A stretch of 32,873 bases of DNA from Streptomyces sp. ISL-94 (GTDB taxonomy: Bacteria; Actinomycetota; Actinomycetes; Streptomycetales; Streptomycetaceae). The position numbers and the translations under genes are program-made. Below are positions 15,733-23,571 of this stretch, in pieces. Below the pieces are notes generated by a model. That model saw nothing but the letters and a program-made list of their open reading frames with translations, ran no database searches and was not told where the DNA came from. Positions within the stretch are counted from its first letter, which is position 1, and each line of letters starts with the position of its first letter. Location: the NCBI RefSeq assembly GCF_018614075.1, contig NZ_JAGGOZ010000115.1:1-32873 (forward strand), written 5' to 3'.

Positions 15733-15903
15733 TCAGGCAGCGGCCCCGCCGTCGACGACCAGGTCGCTGCCCACCATGGAAGCGGCATCCGGCGAGGCCG
15801 GATACAGCACCGCTGCCGCGACCTCGGCGGTGGAGGAGATCCGCCCCAGCGGCACCGCGCCCTTCAAGCGGGTCACGTCCGCGGTGACCGCGGCTGCCGT
15901 GAG
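15733..15903 (-). pseudogene. Remnant of a short-chain dehydrogenase/reductase (C-terminal 56 residues)
   Basis: The reverse strand ends in TGA at 15733-15735. Read in that frame it gives VTADVTRLKGAVPLGRISS, then TAEVAAAVLYPASPDAASMVGSDLVVDGG and AAA-stop. The PLGRI...EVAAAVL...GSDLVVDGG order is the standard SDR C-terminus (usually PLGRxGxPEEVAxxVxFLAS...TGxxxxVDGG). No NAD-binding TGxxxGIG motif or YxxxK exists upstream, because the frame runs into the 32-bp repeat array at about 15904. It looks like a gene cut down by a deletion at the array. Confidence 0.75.
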
Positions 15904-15908
15904 AAGTC

Positions 15909-16059
15909 CGTACGCGTACGGGGTGCGCGGTGCCAGACCCCGTACGCGTACGGGGTGCGCGGTGCCAGACCCCGTACGCGTACGGGGTGTGCGGTACCAG
16001 ACCCCGTACGCGTACAGGGTGTGCGGTACCAGACCCCGTACGCGTACAGGGTGTGCGGT
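15909..16059. repeat. 32-bp tandem array, each unit with an 18-bp palindrome
   Basis: GTACGCGTAC occurs at 15910, 15942, 15974, 16006 and 16038, exactly every 32 bases. Each sits in CCCCGTACGCGTACGGGG, which is identical to its own reverse complement in the middle units. The last two units have ACAGGG on the right. The 14-base spacer is constant apart from two positions (TGYGCGGTRCCAGA). Confidence 0.95.
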
Positions 16060-16246
16060 GCCAGACCGGTGAGCGCGAGCAGCGCGAGACCCGCCGCGGC
16101 GGCCGCGAGCCCGGAGGTGGTGACGGCCGCCGCCCCGATCCCCAAAGCCCCCGCCCGACCGTCTGCCCCCATCCGAGTGACCCCCGCCAGCCCCGCCGCT
16201 CCGTTGGGCGATTTGTCATACCGGGCGTGGCAGCATCGGCCGTCTC

Positions 16247-16256
16247 GGAGGTGATC
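16247..16256 (+). promoter_or_regulatory. Perfect ten-base Shine-Dalgarno of the NlpC/P60 gene
   Basis: GGAGGTGATC is fully complementary to the 3' end of 16S rRNA (GATCACCTCC). It leaves only two bases before ATG 16259, a very short spacing. Confidence 0.7.
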
Positions 16257-16258
16257 AC

Positions 16259-17479
16259 ATGTCACATCGGCCGCTTCGTGCCGCCTGTATCGCCGCGGTG
16301 CTGCTCATGACCGCGTCCGCCCCCGGCGTCCACGCCGAACCCGCGGCACCCGCACCCGCACCCGCACCCGCACCCGCACCCGCGGAAAACGTCGGCGTCC
16401 TCCTCACCCGCCTCCAGGGCCTCTACCAGAAGGCCGAGGAGGCCTCCGAGGCCTACAACGCCACCGAGGAGGCGCTCACGTCCCGGCAGAGCGAGGAGCG
16501 GCGGCTCGCCGCCGAGCTCGGCAAGGCCCGTACCGCCCTCGGATCCGAGAAGGCCGTCCTCGGGCAGTTGGCCCGGGAGCAGTACCAGGGCAGCCGCGGC
16601 TTCTCCCCGTACGCCCGGATACTGCTCGCCGAAGACCCCCAGGCCGCCCTGGACCAGCGCCGCCTCGCCGCCCGTGAGGGCGCCCGCCGGGCCGGCGTAC
16701 TCAACCGGCTCACGCGCGGCGAGAAGGAGGCCGGCGCGCTCGCCGCGCGGGCCCGCAAGGCCCTCGACTCCCAGCAGACCCTGGCCGCGCAGCAGAAGCG
16801 GCACAAGGACGAGGTGAGCCTCCAGCTCAAGGAGGTGGAGCGGGTGCTGGCCTCGCTCACCGCCGAGCAGCTCGCCCGGCTCGGCGCCCGCGAGGCCGAG
16901 GACACCGCCGCCGCGCAGCGCGCGCTGGTGGACTCCGGCCGGCTCCCCACCCGCACCGGTACGCCCACGGCCGCCGGCGGCGCGGCCCTCACCTACGCGG
17001 CGGCCCAGATCGGCAAGCCGTACGTCTGGGGCGCCGAGGGGCCGACGTCCTTCGACTGCTCCGGGCTGACCTCGCAGGCCTGGGCGCACGCCGGCCGCAG
17101 CATTCCGCGGACCAGCCAGGAGCAGTGGGCGCGGCTGCCGAAGGTGCCGCTGGACCGGCTGCGCCCCGGGGACCTGGTGGTCTACTTCCCCAAGGCCACC
17201 CACGTCGCCCTGTACGTGGGCGAGGGCAAGGTGATCCAGGCGCCCCGCCCGGGCGCCCGGGTCAAGGTCTCGCCCCTCGCCGCCAATCCGCTCCTCGGTG
17301 CCGTACGCCCGGACCCCGCCGGCACCCCGCTCCCGCGGTTCACTCCCCCGCCCCTGCCCGAGGCGAGCGCGGGGGACACGACGGACACGGCGGGCACGGC
17401 CGCGGGGGACGACGACACCGGCTACTCCTCCGAGGAAGCCCCCCACGCCGCGGAAGCCGAATCCGAAGCCGATTCCTAA
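16259..17479 (+). CDS. Secreted NlpC/P60 peptidoglycan hydrolase with coiled-coil N-terminus
   Basis: The protein has 406 residues. A Sec signal peptide (about 1-26, ending VHA-EP) is followed by an (AP)n stretch. A long coiled coil rich in A, E, R and K occupies about 43-225 (RipA/CwlO-like). The NlpC/P60 domain spans about 242-345. Catalytic C267 is in SFDCSGLTSQAW, H315 in THVALYVG, and the third polar residue is Q327 in VIQAPR. The acidic tail carries TDTAG/EEAPHAAEAESEADS. It cleaves stem-peptide bonds (D-Glu to meso-DAP type) outside the cell, and the coiled coil usually controls it. Its 3' end overlaps the convergent flavoprotein gene by four bases. Confidence 0.93.
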   Translation: MSHRPLRAACIAAVLLMTASAPGVHAEPAAPAPAPAPAPAPAENVGVLLTRLQGLYQKAEEASEAYNATEEALTSRQSEERRLAAELGKARTALGSEKAVLGQLAREQYQGSRGFSPYARILLAEDPQAALDQRRLAAREGARRAGVLNRLTRGEKEAGALAARARKALDSQQTLAAQQKRHKDEVSLQLKEVERVLASLTAEQLARLGAREAEDTAAAQRALVDSGRLPTRTGTPTAAGGAALTYAAAQIGKPYVWGAEGPTSFDCSGLTSQAWAHAGRSIPRTSQEQWARLPKVPLDRLRPGDLVVYFPKATHVALYVGEGKVIQAPRPGARVKVSPLAANPLLGAVRPDPAGTPLPRFTPPPLPEASAGDTTDTAGTAAGDDDTGYSSEEAPHAAEAESEADS

Positions 17480-18732
17480 GCCGAGGAACCCGACACGGAC
17501 GCCGCGGCCTCCGCCAGGTAGTCCGCCGCGTCCTCGGGGTCGTAGAAGTACGCGTCGAAGTCGGCCGGGTTGTCGAAGCCGTTGGCGAATCGATCCGCCA
17601 CCGGCTGGAGCTGCCCGGCCGCGCCGATCAGGTTCAGCACGTGCTCCGGCGGCACGCCCAGCATCGCGTTCGTCCACTGGGTCACCGGCTTGCCCGTGGT
17701 GAACCAGTACTTGTCGAAGGTCGCCTTCATCCACGCCTCGTCGAACGGGCTGTCGCCGTGCATCAGGATCGAGGAGAGGTACGAGGCCGCGCACTTGGCG
17801 GCGGAGTTCGAGCCCTGTCCGGTGATCGGGTCGTTGGCGACGACCACGTCCGCGACACCGAGGACGAGCCCGCCGCCCGGGAGCCGGCCGATCGGCTTGC
17901 GGACCACCGGCGCGTAGCGGCCCGCGAGGGTGGCGCCCGCGTCCGTGAGCTCCACCTCGGTCGCCCGCGCGTACTCCCACGGCGTGAACTTCTGCATCAG
18001 CTCCAGCGTGAGCGCCAGGTGCTCGGCCGGGTCCTTGACGCCGTTGAAGACGTCCAGCGGACCGCCCGGGACGCCCTCCCAGAACAGGATGTCCGCACGC
18101 CCCGAGGTGGTGAGGGTCGGCATGACGAACAGCTCGCCGACGCCCGGGACCAGGTTGCAGCGGACGGCCTCGGTCTCCGGGTGCTCGGGGCGCGGGCCGA
18201 GCCCGTGCACGTACGAGACCGCCAGCGCGCGCTGCGGGGCGTCGTACGGGGAGCGCGCCGCGTCCCGCTCGAACATCGACACCAGCTCGCCCTTGCCGGC
18301 GGCGACCAGCACCAGGTCGTACGTACGGGAGAAGTAGTCCAGGTCGGCGACCGAGGCGCCGTGGACGACCAGCTGCCCGCCGCGCTGGGCGAAGGCGTCG
18401 AGCCAGCCCGCCATCTTCACGCGCTGGTCGACGGACTGCGCGTGGCCCTTGAGGCGGCCGAGCCAGTCGACGGCGCGGCCGGCGTCGGGGGCGGCGACGG
18501 ACACGCCGAGGCCCTCGATCTTCGGCGCCTGCTGCTCCCAGAAGTTGATCTTCAGGTCGCGCTCGTGCTGGAGGGCCGTGTCGAACATGCACTGCGTGGA
18601 CATCACCCGCCCGGTGCGGATCTCGTCCGCGGTCCGGTTGGACATGAGGGTGACCTCGTACCCCTTCGCCTGGAGTCCGAGGGAGAGCTGGAGGCCGGAC
18701 TGGCCGGCTCCGACGACGAGTATCTTGCGCAT
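17476..18732 (-). CDS. Styrene/indole monooxygenase-like FAD protein at the end of the conservon operon
   Basis: The protein has 418 residues. The N-terminal FAD-binding Rossmann motif is ILVVGAGQSGLQLSLGL (about 4-20). Family blocks of styrene monooxygenase StyA follow: MSNRTADEIRTGRVMSTQCMF, WEQQAPKIEGL, VLVAAGKGELVSMFERD, LGVADVVVANDPITGQGSNSAAKCA (FAD ribityl-contact region) and WTNAMLGVPPEHV. StyA enzymes epoxidise alkenes or indole using FADH2 from a separate reductase StyB, and I see no reductase gene nearby. ATG 18732 lies 8 bases after the cvnD stop, so it is probably the last gene of the conservon operon. Other conservons often end with a cytochrome P450 gene, and a flavoprotein in that place is notable. 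Substrate unknown. Confidence 0.9.
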   Translation of the reverse strand: MRKILVVGAGQSGLQLSLGLQAKGYEVTLMSNRTADEIRTGRVMSTQCMFDTALQHERDLKINFWEQQAPKIEGLGVSVAAPDAGRAVDWLGRLKGHAQSVDQRVKMAGWLDAFAQRGGQLVVHGASVADLDYFSRTYDLVLVAAGKGELVSMFERDAARSPYDAPQRALAVSYVHGLGPRPEHPETEAVRCNLVPGVGELFVMPTLTTSGRADILFWEGVPGGPLDVFNGVKDPAEHLALTLELMQKFTPWEYARATEVELTDAGATLAGRYAPVVRKPIGRLPGGGLVLGVADVVVANDPITGQGSNSAAKCAASYLSSILMHGDSPFDEAWMKATFDKYWFTTGKPVTQWTNAMLGVPPEHVLNLIGAAGQLQPVADRFANGFDNPADFDAYFYDPEDAADYLAEAAASVSGSSA

Positions 18733-18740
18733 GCGGTTCT

Positions 18741-19370
18741 CTACTCCGGTGTGGTGTCGAGGGCGTGGCCCACAAGGGTCAGCAGGGCTTCGATGACCGT
18801 GTGGCGGCGCCGGGCGTCCATGATCACGACGGGTACGTCCGGCGGGATGGTGAGTGCCTCGCGCACGTCCTCGGGCTCGTACGAGGCCGAGCCCTCGAAG
18901 TGGTTGACGGCGACCGCGTACGGCAGCCCGCAGCTCTCGAAGTAGTCGAGGGCGGGGAAGCAGTCGCGCAGCCGGCGCGTGTCGGCCAGCACGATGCCGC
19001 CGATGGCGCCGCGCACCAGGTCGTCCCACATGAACCAGAACCGCTCCTGGCCCGGGGTCCCGTACACGTAGAGGACGAGGTCGTCGTCGAGGGTGACGCG
19101 GCCGAAGTCCATGGCGACGGTGGTGGTGTGCTTGTCCGGGGTCCCGGTGAGGTCGTCGGTCGGGACGCTCGCCTCGGTCATCAACGCCTCGGTGCGCAGC
19201 GGGGCGATCTCGGAGAGGGAGGAGACGAAGGTGGTCTTGCCGACGCCGAAGCCGCCCGCGACCAGCACCTTGACGGCGACGGGCGCGCGGGAGCGGTCGT
19301 ACTGCCAGGGCTGGACGGGCTCGTCCTCCACGGCCGACGGCACCGGACGGTCAGAGACGGCGAAGGCCAC
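18741..19370 (-). CDS. cvnD: Conservon GTP/ATP-binding protein CvnD
   Basis: This 209-residue Ras-like small GTPase of the actinobacterial conservon type has a P-loop GGFGVGKTT (about 39-47), a switch area TTTVAMDFGRVTL, a G3-like YGTPGQERFWFMWDD and an NHFEG in place of the NKxD motif. In S. coelicolor conservons, CvnA-D interact at the membrane, resembling a G-protein-coupled system. The GTG start at 19370 lies inside the end of cvnC (20-base overlap), supporting coupled translation. The flavoprotein gene follows 8 bases after the stop. Confidence 0.93.
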   Translation of the reverse strand: MAFAVSDRPVPSAVEDEPVQPWQYDRSRAPVAVKVLVAGGFGVGKTTFVSSLSEIAPLRTEALMTEASVPTDDLTGTPDKHTTTVAMDFGRVTLDDDLVLYVYGTPGQERFWFMWDDLVRGAIGGIVLADTRRLRDCFPALDYFESCGLPYAVAVNHFEGSASYEPEDVREALTIPPDVPVVIMDARRRHTVIEALLTLVGHALDTTPE

Positions 19371-19740
19371 CGAGCACCCTTTCGAGCAGCGCGCGTTCGG
19401 GGCGGCCCGTGCCGTGGCCCGTCCCGTAGACGCGGATCCTTCCCTGGTCGGCGAGGTCGCTGACGAGGACGCGGACCACGCCGAGCGGCAGCTTCAGCAG
19501 CGCCGCGATCTCGGCGATCGTGCGCATGCGACGGCAGACCTCGACGATGGCGGGCATCTCGGGCATGCGGTCGGGCTTCTGCGGCTGCGACGCCTTGGTG
19601 TCCAGGGCGGCGACGAAGGTCTCCACGTGCAGGACCTGCGTGAAGCGGGTCCGGCCGCCCGTGAGGGAGTACGGGCGGACGCGGGCGGGGCGGCGCTCGG
19701 CGCCGCGTATCGGCAGCCGGTCGGAGGCCGGACTCCTCAC
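19351..19740 (-). CDS. cvnC: DUF742 conservon protein CvnC
   Basis: The protein has 129 residues. It contains VRPYSLTGGRTRF, the DUF742 hallmark near the N-terminus, and a winged-helix-like MRTIAEIAALLKLPLGVVRVLVSDLADQGRIRVYG segment. It ends RALLERVLGGLRRL, typical of the family. Conservon CvnC proteins partner with the roadblock protein and the GTPase, but their biochemical role is not settled. GTG 19740 overlaps the cvnB stop by four bases (GTGA). Confidence 0.93.
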   Translation of the reverse strand: MRSPASDRLPIRGAERRPARVRPYSLTGGRTRFTQVLHVETFVAALDTKASQPQKPDRMPEMPAIVEVCRRMRTIAEIAALLKLPLGVVRVLVSDLADQGRIRVYGTGHGTGRPERALLERVLGGLRRL

Positions 19741-20213
19741 GGGGTTTTCTCCATCGACTGGCGCAGCTCGCTGCGGACTTCGGGGGTCAGGACGTGGCCG
19801 GCGCGGCCGACGAACAGGGCCATGTGGTAGGCGACGACGCTCATGTCGCAGTCGGGGGAGGCGTGCACGCCCAGCAGTGAGCCGTCGCTGATGGCCATGA
19901 CGAAGAGGGAGCCGTGCTCCATCGCCACCATGGTCTGTTTGACGGAGCCGCCGTCCATGAGGGCGGCCGCGCCGGTGGTGAGGCTGCCGAGGCCCGAGAC
20001 GATGGTGGCCAGGTCGGCCGAGGCGCCCCGGGGGCCCTTGGCGCGGGGCTCCTTGGGGGAATCCGCTCCGGGGTCGGAGGACAGGAGCAGCAGCCCGTCC
20101 GAGGAGACGACGGCGACGGAGTTGACGCCGGGTACCTCCTCGACCAGGTCGGTCAGCAGCCACTGCAGGTTGCGGGCCTGGGTGCTCAGTCCGTACGTAC
20201 TGGGCGCGGTCAT
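19737..20213 (-). CDS. cvnB: Roadblock/LC7 conservon protein CvnB
   Basis: This 158-residue roadblock/LC7 fold contains LQWLLTDLVEEVPGVNSVAVVSSDGLLLLSS, then LATIVSGLGSLTTGAAALMDGG, a strand pair VKQTMVAMEHGSLFVMAI and GSLLGVHASPDCDMSVVAYHMALFV. Roadblock proteins act as regulators of small GTPases, here presumably CvnD. The insert of about 15 residues (GADSPKEPRAKGPRGASAD) is charged. ATG 20213 overlaps the cvnA stop (ATGA). Confidence 0.93.
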   Translation of the reverse strand: MTAPSTYGLSTQARNLQWLLTDLVEEVPGVNSVAVVSSDGLLLLSSDPGADSPKEPRAKGPRGASADLATIVSGLGSLTTGAAALMDGGSVKQTMVAMEHGSLFVMAISDGSLLGVHASPDCDMSVVAYHMALFVGRAGHVLTPEVRSELRQSMEKTP

Positions 20214-23149
20214 GTGCGTGCCTCCTGTGCGGTGTCCCCCTGGTCGGTGTTCCCCTGCCCCCGGTCCTGCGCGTGGTCCTGGTCCCGGTCCGGCCCGTGC
20301 TCCCGGTCCCGTTCGAGCTCGGCGGCGACGACGCGCCGGCCGTCCTGGGCGCCCTGGTAGAAACCGCCGAGGCGGCGCCGCAGTTCGTCGGCGTCTACGC
20401 GGCGCGGCGGCTCGGCCGGGGCCGGTGCGTCGTCCGCGCGGCCGCCGGCGGCCACGGAACGCGGGGTCCGCTTCGGCAGGCCCTTGTCGGTGACGGCTTC
20501 GACGGCTTCGACGGGGTCGGCGGGGTGGCTGCCCTGGCGGGGGAGCCAGTTCCCCTCGGCGGCGGCGTGGGTGTGCGGCTCCGGCTCCGGCTCGGTTTTC
20601 CGTACGTCGGCCACGGGCGCGGCATCGGACACCGCGTCCGCGTCCGCCGGGCCGGGGTCAGGCGCCGTGAAGGCCCCGGGTTCCGCGTCGGGCACGACCC
20701 GCGCGAGGAGCTGCTGCTCGGGACCGGGCCCGGCCGGAGCCTCCGCCGCCGGGGCCGGCACGGTGAAGACCTGGTCGGCGGGGGGCAACGGCCCGTCCAC
20801 CGGCGCGGCATCCGGAACCTCGGGCACCACACGGGCCAGGAGCTCGGCGGCCGGCTCCTCGGCGGCAGCCGGGGGCGGCTCGGCCGCATCGTCGGCGGGC
20901 CCGGCGAACTCAGCGGACTCGGCGGACTCGGCGAACTCAGCAGCGCCAACGGCCCCCACGGCCCCGGCCACCTCAGCCGGCTCTACGGACCCTTCGGCCT
21001 CCGCCGCCTCCGGCAGCACGGCCTCCACCGCCGGATTCCCGGCTCCGCGCGAGCGGCTCGGCAGGGTGTTCTCGTTCGCCTCCGCGATCGCGCCCGGCAG
21101 GTGCAGCGCGGGCACACCCTGTGCGCCCGGCACGCCCAGCGCATGCACCGGGGAAGCCGGCGGGGTGGCGGGCAGGAGGGCCGCCGGGACGACGACCAGC
21201 GCCTCGGTGCCGCCGTGCCGCGGGGCGCGCAGCTCCGCGGTGACCCCGTGCCGCGCCGCGAGCCGGCCGGCCACGTACAGGCCGAGCCCCAGCCCGTGTT
21301 CCGCCTCGGGTTCCTCGTCGTAGGCCTCGGGGGTGGACAGCCGGGCGTTCAGCGATTCCAGCCGGTCCTCGGTGATCCCGATGCCCGAGTCCACGACGGA
21401 CAGCACGACGTCGCCGGAGTCCAGCAGCCATCCGGAGACCTTGACCTTGGCCTCCGGCGGCGAGAAGGTCGTCGCGTTCTCGAGCAGCTCGGCGAGCAGG
21501 TGCGAGATGTCGTCGGCCGCGTGCCCGGCCACCTGGGTGTACGAGGGCAGCGCGGCCAGCTCGACCCGCTCATAGCGCTCGATCTCGCTGACGGCGGCCC
21601 GCATGACGTCGACGAGCGGGACCGGCAGCCCCGGTCCGTGGCCGTGCTCCTGACCGGCCAGGACCAGCAGGTTCTCGTTGTGGCGGCGCATGACGGTCGC
21701 CAGGTGGTCCAGCTTGAAGAGGGTCGCGAGCCGGTCCGGGTCCTGCTCCTTGGACTCCAGCTCCTCGATGACCGCGAGCTGCCGCTCCACCAGGCCCAGG
21801 GTCCGCAGGGACAGGGAGACGGAAGTCGTCGACATGATGCGGCGGTGCTCTTCCAGCCCGGCCCGCAGGTTCGTCAGCTCCTCCTCCAGGACCTCCCGGC
21901 TCGCGTTCAGCGCCTCGTTGCGGCCGATGATCCGGCGCCGGTCGGCGTCGAGTCCGGCGATCCGGGTGTGGAGGGAGACGGTCTGGTCGCGCACCGCGTT
22001 CAGGTGGCGTACGACCTCGGCGAACTCGTCGTTGCGGCCCGTGAACCGCACCGGCTCCACCGAGCCCTCCGGCGTCGCCAGCCGCTCGGCGCCGCGGCGC
22101 AGGACGGACAGCGGCCGGGTCAGCGAGCGCGCCACGGCGGTCGAGAAGCCCACGGCGACGAGGAACAGGACGCCCATCAGCGCGACCATCGTCTCGAGCC
22201 GGGTCACGTCGTCGTCGCGCAGCGAGGCGAGCGCGGAGGCGCGCTGGCCGGCCAGGGTGGACTCCACGGACCGCATCCGGTCGAGGCGGGCGGTGAGCGC
22301 GGAGCCGACGGCGGCCCCGTCGGTCTTGCGGTCGGCCGCCGACAGCGTGGGCCGGTCGGTGAGCCGCTTGAGGTGGTCGTCGGCCGCCTTGACCTCGGGG
22401 CCGGTGACGGTGGCGGCGAGGGTCTGGCGTACGTCGGGGCGCGCGGCCCGCGCGAAGTCGTCCAGGGCTGCTTGTTCCCGTACGCGCGCACGCTGGGCGG
22501 CGGTGGTGAGCTCGTCGACCACGGCGGAGTTGGGGGGCTGGTCGCCGCGGGGGACGGCCAGCGCGGCGAGCAGCAGTCCGCGGGTGGCCGAGGCCTGTTC
22601 CACGGCCTGGCCCAGCGGGGCCAGCGGGCGGGTGGTGGCGAGGGCGGCCTCGGCGCGCGGCGGGGTCAGCTCGGCGAGCCGGTCGCCGGGGGCGAGGAGT
22701 TCCGTGATGACGCCGGCGTAGGCCTGGTGGGCGGCGAGGGCGCTGCCCTTGCCGTCGACGGCCTCGGTGCGGACGGCCTGGATGCGGCCGAGGGCGCGGG
22801 CGGTCTCCTCGTCGGCCACGGCCTGGACCTCGGCCAGCTGCCGGTCCGTGCGCGCGGCGCGCTCCTGGACGGCGGCCTTGGCCCCGCCGGGACGGCCCTT
22901 GGCCGCGTACTCGACGGCCGCGTCGCGCTCGTCGCCGAGGAGGTGCGCGAGGGTCAGGGTCTGGCTGTTCTGTTCCGCGAGGGTGACCAGGCGCTGGGAG
23001 TCGCTCAGTTCCCGCGTCGCGGAGACGACGGCGGGGGCGCCTGCCGCGAGGACGGTGAGGCCGGCGACGGCGACGCCGACGACCAGCCTGCGGCGCACGC
23101 GGACGCGGCGTCCTGCGGGGGCCGGGCCGTCGGTGGCGGTGCCGTTCAT
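20210..23149 (-). CDS. cvnA: Conservon sensor kinase-like protein CvnA
   Basis: The protein has 979 residues. The first transmembrane helix is at about 22-40 (VVGVAVAGLTVLAAGAPAVV). The extracellular nitrate-sensing-like domain (NIT type) occupies about 45-310, and the second helix (MVALMGVLFLVAVGFSTAVA) follows. A HAMP region (RSLTRPLSVLRRGAERLA) and a coiled coil come next. The dimerisation-like part has LDHLATVMRRHNENLLVLAG. The HATPase domain has LLAELLENATTFSPP (N box), SVVDSGIGI (G1) and GLGLGLYVAGRLA (G2). The last about 300 residues are low-complexity Ala/Glu/Pro, ending in a conserved LRRRLGGFYQGAQDGRRVV block. ATG 23149 was chosen; the upstream TTG at 23182 is unlikely. It is the first gene of the conservon operon. 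Confidence 0.93.
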   Translation of the reverse strand: MNGTATDGPAPAGRRVRVRRRLVVGVAVAGLTVLAAGAPAVVSATRELSDSQRLVTLAEQNSQTLTLAHLLGDERDAAVEYAAKGRPGGAKAAVQERAARTDRQLAEVQAVADEETARALGRIQAVRTEAVDGKGSALAAHQAYAGVITELLAPGDRLAELTPPRAEAALATTRPLAPLGQAVEQASATRGLLLAALAVPRGDQPPNSAVVDELTTAAQRARVREQAALDDFARAARPDVRQTLAATVTGPEVKAADDHLKRLTDRPTLSAADRKTDGAAVGSALTARLDRMRSVESTLAGQRASALASLRDDDVTRLETMVALMGVLFLVAVGFSTAVARSLTRPLSVLRRGAERLATPEGSVEPVRFTGRNDEFAEVVRHLNAVRDQTVSLHTRIAGLDADRRRIIGRNEALNASREVLEEELTNLRAGLEEHRRIMSTTSVSLSLRTLGLVERQLAVIEELESKEQDPDRLATLFKLDHLATVMRRHNENLLVLAGQEHGHGPGLPVPLVDVMRAAVSEIERYERVELAALPSYTQVAGHAADDISHLLAELLENATTFSPPEAKVKVSGWLLDSGDVVLSVVDSGIGITEDRLESLNARLSTPEAYDEEPEAEHGLGLGLYVAGRLAARHGVTAELRAPRHGGTEALVVVPAALLPATPPASPVHALGVPGAQGVPALHLPGAIAEANENTLPSRSRGAGNPAVEAVLPEAAEAEGSVEPAEVAGAVGAVGAAEFAESAESAEFAGPADDAAEPPPAAAEEPAAELLARVVPEVPDAAPVDGPLPPADQVFTVPAPAAEAPAGPGPEQQLLARVVPDAEPGAFTAPDPGPADADAVSDAAPVADVRKTEPEPEPHTHAAAEGNWLPRQGSHPADPVEAVEAVTDKGLPKRTPRSVAAGGRADDAPAPAEPPRRVDADELRRRLGGFYQGAQDGRRVVAAELERDREHGPDRDQDHAQDRGQGNTDQGDTAQEART

Positions 23150-23571
23150 CCGAGACCGCTTCTTCTGCACCGGTGCTCGCAATCCTGTACGTGTGCTCTT
23201 ACTCGTCTACTCGTGTGGCCGAGGTAACGGCCGGTCAACAAGTAAACGCCCCCCGCCTCCTCGTACCGCCATCGACCTTTGCAGTGCGATGGGGAGAGAG
23301 CCGCACATCGCCCACCCGGCCACTCGAACGAGTGAACATCACGGATGAGTTGGCGACCAACTCGGACACGTGGTGTCAGATGCACTTCCGTGGACAGGTG
23401 GTTGAAAGATCGATGCGGGCTTTGGCAGTATGCCCGCCCACATTCCGCTTGGCGCCCGAAAGGCCTTCGAACGGCCTCCCGCTGCCTGGCGGGCGGAGAG
23501 GGCTCCCTCCCTCTCTCCCATTGGTACGGACCTGCCCGCGTGCGGCGCGCCCCGACCGGCAGAATGCCCGT
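23150..23571. promoter_or_regulatory. 422-base divergent control region with two inverted repeats
   Basis: The region separates cvnA (reverse) from the PP2C gene (forward) and is less GC-rich than the genes. It contains CACTCG-AA-CGAGTG at 23321-23334 and GAGTTGG-CGA-CCAACTC at 23347-23363, a perfect 7-bp inverted repeat. These could be operators for the divergent promoters. I did not see convincing -10/-35 pairs. Confidence 0.55.

Larger units (their letters stand above)
15642..16258. other. 617-base gap: dehydrogenase remnant, palindromic repeat array, possible degraded membrane-protein end
   Basis: The stretch 15642-15732 shows nothing recognisable. The segment 15733-15903 is the tail of a short-chain dehydrogenase gene, and 15909-16059 is a 32-bp repeat array. 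From about 16060 to 16190 the reverse strand encodes one hydrophobic segment (GLAAAAAGLALLALTGLA). It runs straight into the array and changes frame there, so it is probably not a whole gene. The last 50 bases hold the leader of the NlpC/P60 gene. Confidence 0.7.

Noticed and set aside
15904..16060. CRISPR array
   Set aside because: The segments between palindromes are the same in each unit, so there are no variable spacers, and no cas genes are nearby.
15873..16265. Reverse frame with one hydrophobic segment followed by TPYAYGVW repeats
   Set aside because: The repeats are the 32-bp array in translation, and the frame overlaps the nlpC leader. I keep only the idea of a possible degraded gene.
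20273..23227. Forward open frame of 984 codons
   Set aside because: It is antisense to cvnA, which has all kinase-like motifs. Long antisense frames are common in GC-rich DNA.
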